A stretch of DNA of 64,000 nt from Vitellaria paradoxa (GCA_019916065.1 CM034240.1:38553389-38617388), one strand, 5' to 3'; positions 21,885 through 32,510 are shown, numbered from the stretch's first letter. Translations and numbers: made by a program. The notes: generated by a model from the letters alone, not told the origin.

Positions 21885-23740
21885 TCAGTTGTGCGGCAGC
21901 TGAACACCAGGATGCTCGTCTTCATGAAAAGTGATTTCCTCCATGGCGGCTGTCCTTGGGCGCTTGCTCGGCTGACCCGCGACGCCCAAAATTTCTTTGC
22001 TTGGTGGATTAGGGGCATGATTGATGACACTCTGGGGTCGTCGTTCCATATGAATCACGTGGATGACTGCAGGTCTCGGGACATCTCTGCGCGCCCTGGC
22101 CCTTGGTGGGGGTTGTGCCTCTTCGGCTGCCTCCTCCTCGGCAGTCTCTTCTCGTTGCCTCCTTGGCTCTCTATCCTGTGGGGCTGCTTCTCTGGTTCTG
22201 CCCTCATCAACGAACTCTTTAAGGTGGCCTCTGCGCACCAATTCCTCCAGATGATGTCGTAGCGATCGGCAGGCTCCGGTGCGATGTCCCTTGTCTTGAT
22301 GATACGCGCAGTAGTTTTTGAATTCTCCTTTCCAGGGAAATCCGGCAGCTTTCCGGGCCATCTGAAATATGGCCTATTTTTTATTTGGGGAAGGATCTTG
22401 AAGATTGGCTCTTTGAACACCGTATTAACCGCTTCGAAGACTGACTTCCCCTCGTCAATGAATCGGCGGCCGTCTCCCCGACTTTTCTCTCTTGTCTGGC
22501 CCTGGGATCTCCTTTCTTTCTGCTCGGCCGGCTGTGTCTCGTCCTCCACCTTGGCGTACTTCTCGATTCGGCACATAAGATCTGACATGTTGGCTGCTGG
22601 CTTTTTGGTCAAGGAGAGCCACAGCCTATCCTCCTTCCGCAGCCCCAATTTGAACGAGGTGACCGCCAATTGCTCCGAGCATTCTCCCACCTCATTGTAG
22701 AGCTCCAGGTAACGGCGGGAATAATCTCTCAATGATTCCCCGGACTTTCTTTTCATTGTGAGGAGAGCGTCAGCAGTTTTAGGCTGTTTTGTGTTAGCCA
22801 GAAACCGGGTAACGAACTCCTCCGCCAGTTGCTGCCAACACTGAATACTGCCAGAGGGCAGTTTATGGAACCACTGAAGCGCTGTATCCCCCAAACTAGA
22901 AGGGAATACTTTGCACATGAGGTGGTCGTTACTGTTCCATAACGTCATGGCCTGCATGTAATGACGGTAGTGGGCCAGGGGGTCAGTTCTCCCATCGTAG
23001 AGATTAAGCCTCGAAGTTTGGAATTTCTCCGGAGGCTCCGCATCAATTATTTCATCGACGAATGGGGAGGCAGAGATTCGCCCCAAGGCTTTCCTTGCCA
23101 TCATTCGTGTGCTCTGGCCCTGAGCACTCCATTCCTCTGCTTGCCCCCAGTCTTCCATCTTTGCCTTTCCCGCTTTCTTACGCTTTAAGGTTAGCTCTTC
23201 TTGGTCCGAGCTATTCGCCTCCTCTGAGTGCGCCTCCAGCATCTTTTTTGAGGAATTCCTTTGGTGATGCGCTTTGATGGGCGCGTCAACATCGGATCTC
23301 ACGTCACGTTTTGCGACCGGTTTAGCACGGCGCGAGTCCTTCCTGGAAGGAGAGACATCACGTCGCGAGCACGAGCGCACCTCCTTCTGTTCATGGGTGT
23401 CCCCGTCATCCTCATCAGTGGGGTCCTCGTAAAGAGCATCGTAACCTTCATCAGATTCCGAGTCGGATTGACCAGAATCAGCAGTATGGCTAGCAGGGGG
23501 TTTTCCCTTTTCTTTACTCAATTCCAGCAGAATCTCCTCCAGTTCTGCCTGCTTTTCACTGGCCTTAGCCATCAGCTCTTCTCTCCGTTTCAATACCTGA
23601 GGATCCTCCGTTTTTCTTTTCCGGGCGGACTCCAGACCTGGAGTCCGGATAACCAACGCACTCCCTTTAGTTTTGGCAGGAGTGGAAGTGTCTCCTGCCC
23701 GTGGAGATGGTGGTGGGGTAGTGTTTCCTCCTGAGGTCAT
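21885..23740 (-). pseudogene. Tat gag, C-terminal part frameshifted
   Basis: The 561-codon frame (23740-22055) starts MTSGGNTTPPPSPRAGDTST, followed by a charged, Ser/Lys-rich region and then the retrotransposon gag domain: FPSSLGDTALQWFHKLPSGS, QLAEEFVTRFLANT, LRDYSRRYLELYNEVGE. Near 22360 the correct frame is lost. The conserved continuation, with the zinc-knuckle-like YCAYHQDKGHRTGACRSLRH, sits in the overlapping frame 22361-21885. The apparent break is one nucleotide in the stretch reading PYFRWP. The start codon is chosen because it opens the frame about 95 bases after the primer site. Programmed frameshifting is conceivable but no slippery heptamer is obvious, and similar breaks recur along pol, so decay is simpler. 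Confidence 0.88.
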
Positions 23741-23817
23741 TATGTGGACAAATATTGGAGACTTAACAAAGAAACAAGAAAAAAGCTAGTGAACACGACG
23801 ATGGGCTAGACAACGAG

Positions 23818-23834
23818 CCCCACGGTGGGCGCCA
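23818..23834 (-). other. Primer-binding site of Tat element
   Basis: Minus strand TGGCGCCCACCGTGGGG begins 2 nt after the 5' LTR end. TGGCGCC complements the CCA end of a tRNA with a G discriminator base. I cannot assign the tRNA from memory with confidence. Confidence 0.75.
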
Positions 23835-23836
23835 AA

Positions 23837-24729
23837 TGTTCGGCAGCAGAAATTACCGCCGGAACTGCTGACCACGCCAACCGGAAATGCAATCGTCGAC
23901 CTGCCGAACAAAGACAGAAAGAAAGGTGACGGCCGGAGAGGAGGTCTCAGGCCGGAAAACCCTCCGATGATTAAGTCAGCAAGTCGCTCAAAAGAAGTTT
24001 TATGGAAATAAAGGAGTCAAAGTTTAAATTGGCAATAGTCAGCTTACCTCCGTGATTCAGTTGTATATCTATATATAGTGGTTTGAGTAATGATTACAGC
24101 ATACCTATGACTCGACATTACGCACACTGCCGTGTTCCTCTTTTACACTCTTGCTTTAAATGCCCTTCCCCTTCATTTAATGCCTCAGATCCCTCATAAA
24201 TACACCGTGCCTTTCATTTAATGCTTCTGGTGGTTTAACACGGCATTACAACCTGAATTTCAGGGTCATACTGTCTTCTTGTCGCATCAGCCACCGAATC
24301 GTAACGAGATAGACCGATTTAGTTACATCTCCAGAGACAAGTACCTAGTTCAATCCTAACTAAGGTGCATTTATGGTCATGAGCCTTCTTTAAAGGCTGT
24401 GGGCCCTAAGTTTGACATTTACTGGCCATCGACATATATGCCGAGCAAACTAGATTCCTCGGCTATAGTCACGTGGTTATACATTGTTTATTGATGTCGA
24501 GATTCAGGGTACTCTTTGGAGCACTAACTCTAAATCGTGTACTCACGTACATCACTCACGTGGAACCCTCGTGCCAATAATCAGTTGTTCGACGAGATGC
24601 CACGTGTCCAAACGGAACGTGCTCGGCAAGTGGCTAAGTGGCTTATATGAATTTACTCGGCACCACGCCACGTGGCACCGGATAAACCTGTTCGGCAAGG
24701 GTACATCTTTAGTATTATTATGCCCAACA
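23837..24729 (-). repeat. Tat 5' LTR (893 bp)
   Basis: Same length as 12506-13398 and about 98.9% identical by eye. Most of the 10 differences are C/T or G/A transitions. In element and bHLH orientation it is the upstream LTR, 46 bp downstream of the bHLH exon 1 splice donor. Its promoter and poly(A) signals could therefore act on the host gene. Confidence 0.93.
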
Positions 24730-24771
<42 letters not shown>

Positions 24772-24775
24772 TTAC
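24730..24775 (-). repeat. (AT)n(GA)n microsatellite at bHLH intron 1 donor
   Basis: Plus strand (TA)n then (GA)n between the Tat LTR end and the exon 1 donor. It is the target site of the Tat insertion; the matching AT half lies at 12497-12505. Confidence 0.8.
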
Positions 24776-24916
24776 CCTAGAGGGTTTGAAATGGTGGGGA
24801 GGGATGAGAGAAGTGAGCTTGAAACAAAGGTTTTTCATGAAGATTCTCCGATTCCTCTCAACAATCTTGCGATCAAGTTTTTCTTGACAAGGTTTGTTCC
24901 AGTTGCCCTTTGTCAT
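24776..24916 (-). CDS. bHLH transcription factor (bHLH36/162-like), exon 1
   Basis: From the ATG at 24916-24914 the minus strand reads MTKGNWNKPCQEKLDRKIVE, then RNRRIFMKNLCFKLTSLIPP and HHFKPSR (47 codons). It ends at an AGG|GTAACT donor (24775). KLDRK.(I/V)E(R/K)NRR...K.LC.KL.SLIPPHH is the basic region and first helix of the bHLH36/162 group. The Glu and Arg that contact the E-box are present (VERNRR). Joining to exon 2 gives ...FKPSR-LSQPDQVDQ..., in frame and as expected for the family. No upstream in-frame ATG exists. The whole protein would be 181 aa. The joined gene has a 13,631-bp intron 1, about 1.4 kb without the Tat element. Confidence 0.88.
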
Positions 24917-25051
24917 TCTCACAGCACTAAGAAAAAAGACAAAAAAACAAGACAGAGACAGAACTACAATCGAAGGGATTTAGGGCATGGAATGGATTAA
25001 TGTGTTAATCCTCGTATAGGAGTTTGGAAGAAATCCCACTCGGTTCCAAAC

Positions 25052-25063
25052 CTATATATATAG
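25052..25063 (-). promoter_or_regulatory. Candidate TATA box of the bHLH gene
   Basis: CTATATATATAG lies about 140 bp upstream of the exon 1 ATG on the minus strand, a plausible distance for a start site near 25020 and a leader of about 100 nt. Inferred from position only. Confidence 0.45.
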
Positions 25064-26534
25064 AAAGATAGAGGCGACTAGGGGGTGTTTGGAAATTAAA
25101 AAAATTCAATTTTTGATGTTGATGTGACGTAAAAATGATAGGTGATAGTTTTTTATAAGAGAGATTTGAAAACTTTTGAAATTTTTGAAATTTTTTAGAA
25201 TTTGTTTTTTTACTTCCGAGCGGACTATAATTGTGAAGCCTGGAAGAAGTATACAACCTGATAACTGCCGGAGCCAGCTTGGCGCCAGGGGCACGCACGG
25301 ACACTGAGAAATTTTTATTTATTATTTACTTTTTTTTATTTAATTTTTTTTATTGATATTGTTAATTGTTTCCGCTCAACAAAAGAAAAAAAAATAGCAC
25401 AATATTAATTATGTCCACTTAAAAAAAAAGAAAAAAATTAATTTAATACCAATTGTATCCATATAATGAAATAAATAAATTTTAACATATTGCACACTAA
25501 TATAACTATATTCAATCCATCTAAATTTAGTATGATTTATGATTTAGCATCATTATTATTCACCGATGATTTATGGATTTCTGAGTCCACCGAACATGTG
25601 GGGAGAAAGATTACAAACAATAATGGAAGTAAGAATTTTTTATAAATGGGAATGCAATGGCAGTCAACTCAGGCGGGGTCCGGGAAACGAATCTACTGGC
25701 TAATGTCTCATATTTGCTGTCACCGCACAGACGCGTTTGGCGTGAGATAGAAGTTAAAAATATTTAAAAATTATTTATTATTTATTTTTTTATATAATTT
25801 ATGAATTCATAATTTATCTTAATTTATCCCATCTTATATTAATTAAAATACACTTATAGTTATATATGTGCGAAACTGTCAAGTAGGTTCTGCCAGTTGT
25901 CAGTTGACTCAGGGCCGTTTGTTTACAATGTTTCATGCACGTGTCTTTACCACATTTCATGTGTGTGTGTCCCGTTTGGAATTCTATATAATAATATAAA
26001 TTTTTATAAAACATAAATTTTTATACATCCACTATATGAATTATGATGTTATAACTTTTATAAATTTATACTAACTTAAACAATTTTAAACACTCCCTCT
26101 AATTTGTCCATGTTCTCAGATCTTGGCGGTGTTTGATTTCTCAAATGGAAAAAAAATTAAAAGTTCATTGAAAGTTTGTGTAAAAATATATATAACATGG
26201 GATGGAATTCAATTGGAAAAGATTAAAAAAATGGACAAAAATTAACATTTCTCAGTATTTTTCTGTGAATTCAAATTCTCTAAAGTAAAAGTTAATTTAA
26301 TTATTGCACCACGCCGTAAGCGAGAATAAAAAAAAAAAAATTAAGAATTTAGGAGAGCTTATAAACTACCATGCAAAGTTCTTGAATAATAATGATGTTA
26401 TTTTATGAGAATAATTTTTTAAAATAATGTATTAATTAATGACAATTTAGTAATTAAAATAATATTATTTAATTTCTTAAGTTAAAATAATAAATTTATA
26501 AAATTTCATTACTCTAGTAATTTATTTTGATAAA
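25064..26534. other. Intergenic region upstream of bHLH gene
   Basis: AT-rich, no credible gene. Contains a GGGTGTTTGG-type repeat fragment near 25083 and another near 25971-26105 (CCCGTTTGGAATTC...TTTTAAACACTCCC) that looks like part of a small dispersed element with inverted ends. Confidence 0.4.
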
Positions 26535-26669
26535 TCATTTTGTCACACTATCATACATGTTCTTCTCTTTCACCTCTTCCAACTCATTGTTTGAAATAAT
26601 GATCGGTGGCTTCATTACCCTTAAAATTTCAACAGCCTTGGTCAGATAGGCAATTTCAAAGTGAAGGTA
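26535..26669 (-). pseudogene. Exon-like fragment of an unidentified gene (44 codons plus stop)
   Basis: On the minus strand a TTGTTTAG acceptor is followed by an open frame reading YLHFEIAYLTKAVEILRVMK, PPIIISNNELEEVKEK, NMYDSVTK and TGA at 26535-26537. Amino-acid composition (E, K, I, L, P well spread) looks like real protein, in contrast to the poly-F/K/N frames of the surrounding AT-rich DNA. I do not recognise the family. It could be the last exon of a gene whose other exons were lost, or a captured gene fragment. No upstream exon is evident within the next few kilobases. Confidence 0.4.
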
Positions 26670-27061
26670 CTAAACAAATAATGATTATATATATATATAT
26701 ATATATGTAACATCGTAAAATAATACAGTAAAGCAATAACGTTAAAATCAAATCAATTTTATTATTATAAGAAGATTATAACTTAATTAGGGTGCATTTA
26801 GAGTGGTTTAAATATTTTTAATAAAAATTATATGAGCACAATATATTTGATTAATATATGTACGTAGAGAATTGTCAATATTCACGAGATTAATTTTCAA
26901 ACTGTAGAAATTTGTATTTGAAACTTTAAAAAAATTTAAAAACATAAAAAATTAATGTAAAAGTGACGTATAATAAATTTTAATTAAAAAAAAAAGTTAA
27001 AATCTTTTGAAGCTTTTAAAAATTTAAAAAAAAAATTTTAAATTAATTCTAAGTTTCGTTG

Positions 27062-27442
27062 GAACTACTTCTGATGAGTACATCTAGATTTCTACTGTTG
27101 ATTAAACGTGGCAAATTCACTCAAATTCACTCTTAAGCTTCATTTGTTGCTGACAAATTTTAAGTTCATATTTTTGTGTAGATGAATTTTTTTCATTGCT
27201 TATCCCTTGGTAACTTTGAAATTTGATTGGATTTTCAAATTCTTTTCAGAAATCTATATTGGAAATAAGATGTAATATCGACATTATAATTAAGATAGTA
27301 AAGTAACAAAAGCAAGGATAAGGCACGAATTAGGTCACTTCTTAAAACGATTCACATTCAATCGAAGTTGGTGCAAAAGGGTTGCCACAGGATTGTGTGG
27401 TGCACTAGAGAACAAAAGCGGTTGCCTAGGCTACACAAATAC

Positions 27443-27473
<31 letters not shown>

Positions 27474-27625
27474 CAATTTTTAGAGAATTCTTCCACATAT
27501 TAATTACTTAATAAATTTTATTTTTAATTTATATTTAAATTAATTGGAATTTTTTGAAAACAACTAAATTTCAAATATTTTTCCTTCATTTTTATGAAAA
27601 TTTTGATCTTTTTATTCCACACGAC
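27062..27625 (+). repeat. Segment duplicated in inverse orientation at 62.87-63.38 kb, copy 1
   Basis: Shared blocks (with the other copy read in reverse complement) include GTTGGTGCAAAAGG, TTGTGTGGTGCA, TAAGATGTAATAT and AATTTTTAGA(G)AATTCTTC, in the same order over about 500 bp. The poly-A run here (27443-27470) has no equivalent in the other copy, so it is local expansion and not a retroposon tail. Identity of the element is unknown. Confidence 0.7.
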
Positions 27626-27657
27626 CCCATTCTTAACTTACTTCTAATTTTTTATAA

Positions 27658-28044
27658 CTTAGTTTGGATCTGAAAAAGTTATTATTTTTTTTGGTTAACT
27701 TTTTTTCATTTTATATAATTTTTTAACTAAAATTTAAATTTTTTTTAAAGTTGTAACTTTTAAACATATTAATCGTATTTGAAAAACTTCTAATTCATAT
27801 CTATTTGGGTAAAACTGTAAAAAAAAATTAAAAAAAATAGTTTTTTTAAGCCAAATAAATAACTTTTACTGAAAGAGATGAGAATTTTTTTTATTTTTTT
27901 TATTTTTACGAATACAATTAATACACCTAAAAGTAATAATTTTTAAAAAGAAAATAAATTTTCTGTAAAATATATATATATATATATATAAGACCAACAA
28001 AAGCTACCAAAAAATTTTGTAAAATTTTTAAACTCAAACTAACC
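27658..28044. repeat. AT-rich foldback element, related to 691-1031
   Basis: Left end TTAGTTTGGATCTGAAAAAG pairs with right end, reverse complement TTAGTTTGAGTTTAAAAATT. An inner block (ATTAATCGTATTTG / ATTAATTGTATTCG) also pairs. Contains an (AT)n run at 27970-27990. Non-coding. Confidence 0.5.
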
Positions 28045-28954
28045 TTATAATATGCAAATGTATGTACGCATGTGTACATTTATATAATTGGTGCTTGTCG
28101 TTGTTTTTTTGTTGAAATTATTTATTGAACAATAAATTTTGCTCCCATTTTAAGAAATGAATTCAAAACCTTTCCCAATCTGTATATACAAGTAGTCAAA
28201 TTACCTCTCAAATTGCAAATCTTATCGATGAACAGACGTTTACGACTCTTAATCATCAATGTCTTTTTATGCCTTTATAAAAATGTGTGGGACAATTGAA
28301 GGGGTTCATGCGTGACGGAAATTCTGCTTACAAACAGAACTTTTTTGAGCATCATTTCCTTATGTCAATTACTTAATCACCCGATTAATTAGTTTTGACT
28401 AGTTACTTGTCCCTTCCACCAGTTGATTTAGTATTTTAGCATGAATAATAATTGATTTCGGCTCGAGTTTACCTAATTAATAGAATACCTAAATCTCAAC
28501 ATGACACAACACAACGCAATTGTTACTCCTAATAAATAATTACATGTAAAGAAAAAAAAATCTCATACTATATTCAACTAATTATATACATTATCTCAAG
28601 ATATTATTAATTTTTTTAATATTTTATTCCAAATTAATCATATAAATAATGTTCCACATGGAGCACCAAATTCTACTAAAAAACTTGAAAAATTCTCCAA
28701 AAGAACTCTTAAAATTTTTTTTTTTGTTACTATACAAATTCAAATTAAGATATTACAATTTTTATTATTTTTTGTCATTTCAAACACACCCTAGATATTG
28801 AAAAAGGAAAATAAACGAGGAAAATAAAATTTTGACTTGACCCAAAAATTTTGAAAAAAGAGGGTGTGCTCCAGCTTTCTTGGCCAAATTAACTAGGGAA
28901 ACAGTAACAACATAGTCCAATGGTACTCCCAAGGTTGACAACCGTGCAGAGGAC

Positions 28955-29236
28955 GGGTTCCAGGTAGATACAGTGGAAAATGTATTGTAAAAGTTTCAGT
29001 ATTTAAATTAATTGTTAAGGGATGGGTTCCAGGTGGATGAAATGGAAAATGTATTGTAAGAGTTTCAGTATTTAAATTAAGAATTGAGATGTAATTAAGA
29101 TTTATTGATTTTATCTAATAATATTTATTATAAAATTTATTAATTTAAAAAAATTATTTTAATTACATCCTAATCTTAACTCTTAATTTGAACACTACAA
29201 CGCTTACTGTGCATTTTTCACTGTTGCCTGGAACCC
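28955..29236. repeat. MITE with duplicated left arm
   Basis: The unit 29024-29236 (213 bp) has long inverted ends: GGGTTCCAGGTGGATGAAAT on the left, GGGTTCCAGGCAACAGTGAA reading in from the right, continuing through AATTAAGA and GATGTAATTA. A direct copy of the left 69 bp (28955-29023) stands immediately before it. Non-coding. Confidence 0.75.
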
Positions 29237-29734
29237 AGACGTACGATAGAAGAGAGATGTTCGATTTGCTTTACGTGGCCGATAATCAGCACCATCCTAA
29301 ATGCGTTTGAAGCACGCCCTTGGCAAATCAAGACTTGTTATCGTACTAACGTTCGGTTTCGTTTCAAAATGGTTCGTTTTAACTCTGAACGCGGTCCGGG
29401 CGACGCAACCTTACGGTTGCGTTCCCACTGAATAACCAATTTGGTCACTGATGATGTAAGGTTTGTTTGGAATAAGAAAAAGTGAGATAAATTGTAAATT
29501 GAGAGTTCGTAATACATGTAGTAAAATAAAAAAATTGATGTGATATAAAATTAATAAAAATTTATAAAATTTTTTATTATTTTTTAACAAATCAAACGAG
29601 GCCGCAATAAATGAATACCCCTCTTCCTCGCGCGCGGAGAAAGGTGGCCTCCAGTTACATTTGAATTTTATGGCTTCTTCTCGAAGTGCCAAAAGAGCAG
29701 GAAAAAAAAAAAAAAAATAGTTACTTTCGGTGAG

Positions 29735-30025
29735 TTACTTGTTTGACAAAACACTTAAAAAGGCTTGGCTTGATAAGTAAAAAAAAATTAATTTTTCAAT
29801 AATAAGCGCCTAAAAATTATTATTATTATTATTTTATGTTTAGGGAAAAAAAAACAAGCATTTTTATTAGTTAACTTTTTAACTTTTTGTTAATTTTATA
29901 TTTTTATCCTTTGAAATTTAAAAAAAATTTAAAATATACGAGGGTAAATTTGGTCATTTTAGAAAAAGTCAAAAAATTAATAGTTGGTAACTCCAGCTAC
30001 CAGTTATTTTTGTCAAACGGTGTCT
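29735..30025. repeat. Dispersed AT-rich repeat, copy 2 (hAT-MITE-like)
   Basis: Ends share GTTTGACAAAA in inverted orientation (left TTGTTTGACAAAACAC at 29747; right, reverse complement, CCGTTTGACAAAAATAAC). The interior matches the repeat at 1105-1330 in reverse complement, including a paired GGTAACTCCAGCTACCAG block. Confidence 0.55.
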
Positions 30026-30349
30026 AATTTTAGTTTGAAAAGAAAAATAAAACCCTAATTTTTGTTTTGTTTATTGAATTGACAATTTCTCAAAATATTA
30101 ATTTTTGTTGAATTAGTTGGGGTATAATAATTATTTTATTTTAACCCAACTTAAAAATTATCAAAATTTCACCAAACATCTAAAAGTTATCAAAATTACT
30201 AAAATTTTTATTTATTTTACTAAACACTTAAAAATTACCAAAAATACTAAAATTTTTCATTTATTTTACTAAACATACAAAAAAATTATCTAAAATTAAG
30301 AAAAAAAAATTTGCTTTCACACAAGAAAAAGGGGAGAATGGCATTACTT

Positions 30350-30525
30350 GGCGATGTCAGCTTGGTAATGTCAACTCAGTGATTGCGAGGTTGAGAATCG
30401 TTAAGTTAAAATTCAACGATTCAGATACATTTACATTTTTTAGATTAAAAAATATAAATATAATTGGACTAATAATCTAACGCTAATGCCACGAGCTGAC
30501 AAAGCTTCGTGATGCTAGCGCTCCA
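30350..30525. repeat. Foldback repeat related to 10080-10310
   Basis: Shares with the intron-2 copy the order GTTAAGTTAAAATTCAACGATTCA ... TTAAAAAATATAAATATAAT ... CTAATAATCTAACG, and has paired outer arms (ATGTCAGCTTGGTAATGTCA against TTTGTCAGCTCGTGGCATTA). Non-coding. Confidence 0.45.
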
Positions 30526-31204
30526 AATCCCCAAACGGGCCTATATATATGTATACACAGACATCCTTATATTCCATCTCCTCTATATGAAAGAATCTGT
30601 ATATCTCTCTCACTTGCCATTGTATTCTCTTGCCTACTACAATCAAGTTAATTGGGATATTAATGTAAAATTTTTTTCATTCTTCTTTTTTTATTTTAAA
30701 TGAATATAATAAGTTTAGAATATCTGAATTAAATGCCGTAAATATAGAGAAGTACGCGACATATTTGTTACTTAGAAATAACCTAGGGTAAGAAAACTCC
30801 TTTTCTATTTTTGTTTCCTTAAACAGGGAATTTCTATTTTTGCTTCTTGGCTGGTCCTCGGATTTCGGAATCCAGGTGTGAAGCACTGACTTTGTATTTC
30901 AGTGTATAAAAAAGAATTAATTATGCTGATATCTTTTCAATTATACTCATTTTTAATTATCCTCTCTTTATTAACGCTAACACTTTAATCCCCTCACCTA
31001 TTTAAAAGTGGGTTCCATTTGAAAACCATCAAAAAAGTTGGATGTAAAAAGGTCAATAGTCAACTTTTTATTTAATATAACTTTGCTAAGATGAAAATAC
31101 CTTCAAATACAAGAAAAAAATAAACAAATAAATACATATACATATACATATATATTTAAAATTTATTCTTTTCTTGTTCTCTTTACCTATTTAAGAATTA
31201 ATTC

Positions 31205-31605
31205 ATAACAAATGTTAATAAACAATAATTTATTATTTATTAATATTTTTCATACTAATCAAAATTAATTACTATTAAAAATACTTAATGATTTACTATT
31301 AAAATTAAGATTATTTATTACTAAAAACTTTATTACATAAATAAATAAGAATTTTGTTAATATTATTTATTATTATTTATTCAAATTAAAATAAATTACA
31401 ATTAAATTAACAAATAGTAATAAATAATATTAATAAAAAAATTATTATTTATTCATGTAATAAAGTTTTTTAGTAATAACTAATTTTATTTTTAATAGTA
31501 AATCATTATGTATTTTTAATAGTAATTAATTTTGATTAATATAAAAATATTAATAAAATAAATCACTGTAATAATAAAATATTATTTATTAAAGTTAATT
31601 TTTCT
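31205..31605. repeat. Long near-perfect AT-rich foldback (arms about 165 bp or more)
   Basis: The left arm (about 31222-31385) and the reverse complement of the right arm (about 31390-31560) read almost the same: TTATTAATATTTTT, ATACTAATCAAAATTAATTA, CTATTAAAAATAC, TAATGATTTACTATTAAAA, ATTACTAAAAA, CTTTATTACAT. The loop is only some 30 bp. The arms continue with weaker pairing to about 31205 and 31605. It abuts the truncated Athila 5' LTR. Non-coding; a transcript through it would form a long double-stranded hairpin. Confidence 0.85.
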
Positions 31606-31655
31606 TTTAATAAATTCAGTTGTTCTTTTATAACATTTATTATAAATTAATTTTT

Positions 31656-32505
31656 AAATTTTGCATATTTTGCTTTCATTAGAACAATATTAGGCTAAAC
31701 TCTTTTAATCTTGATTCAACAAATCAAGGAAGGGTGGAATATTTTATCAATCTGATGTGAGTAAGGTTATACAATCGATGTGAAAACATCACTGTATAGT
31801 CCTATTTTGTTTCTTTTCAATCTTGATTTCATTATTTTCAAAAGAATTTCAGAAACAAAAACCCTTGACTATATTATCTGCAATTACTGGTAAGGAATTT
31901 TTATTTGAAACTTCTAACATATTTTTGAGATAAATAAATTAGGATTGAACCCAAAAACAATATGAACGAAGATTTTCGATTTTATAATCCTGGATGTGAA
32001 TATAAAATCGTTATTTAGTAATTTAAGAACTTTTACGAGAATATTTTCCGATTTATTTTTTCATTACGTAAATCTTAAATCATAGTGATTTACACATCAG
32101 ATTGTGAAAAATTATTTCACCTGAAATTGAAGGTTGAACTAAGATTTCATTTAATTAATTTACAGTTTGCTATAAATTAATTTGCTGTTTAAGTTTCATT
32201 GTTTGATAGTTTCAGAATTTAAGTAAATTATTTGCTATTTTTATGTGTTTAATTAACTCTAGTTTTTTTTTTATTTAATTTTATTTAAGCAATAAGTTAG
32301 TTAGGAATTTTTAGAAATTTTATTTATTTAAATACTTCGAAACCCTTTCATCTTGAATTAAATTTTGATTAGCTTACAAACCTTTAAAACCTAGAAACGG
32401 ATACATAGGTTCCCTAAGAATTCGACCTCGATCTCACCAAATTAAAACTACACCACACACCCTTGCCCTTGGGGTTAGTTTAAGCGCAATATTTGGACGC
32501 AGTCA
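31656..32505 (+). repeat. Athila 5' LTR, 5'-truncated
   Basis: Matches the 3' part of the LTR at 49832-51252, starting at the ATATTTTGCTTTCATTAGAA block and ending GCAATATTTGGACGCAGTCA. About 570 bp of the LTR start is missing; sequence to the left is unrelated foldback DNA. Confidence 0.85.
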
Positions 32506-32510
32506 AGTTT

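Larger units (their letters stand above)
12506..24729 (-). mobile_element. Ty3/Gypsy LTR retrotransposon, Tat lineage, 12,224 bp, in bHLH intron 1
   Basis: A complete element with two 893-bp LTRs, a primer-binding site, a polypurine tract, gag-pro-RT-RNH-aRNH-INT on the minus strand, a 3' UTR tandem array and an antisense spliced gene near the 3' LTR. It is bounded by the 5-bp sequence ATATA (12501-12505 and 24730-24734), though both lie in AT microsatellites. The second, archaeal-type RNase H after the usual one, the extra antisense ORF and the repeat-bearing 3' UTR are established marks of the Tat lineage (Retand, Ogre, Grande relatives). By eye the LTRs differ at about 10 of 893 positions with no gaps. 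At 1.3e-8 substitutions per site per year, an assumed grass rate, this suggests roughly 0.4 My. The element lies in the same orientation as the host bHLH gene. Confidence 0.93.

Noticed and set aside
22055..22361. Programmed frameshift between gag and its zinc-knuckle part
   Set aside because: No convincing slippery site, and similar one-base breaks recur at four other places along pol, which points to mutation or read error.
27443..27470. Poly-A run as the tail of a SINE or processed pseudogene
   Set aside because: The homologous copy at 62.9 kb continues on both sides of this point without a poly-A, so it is a local expansion.
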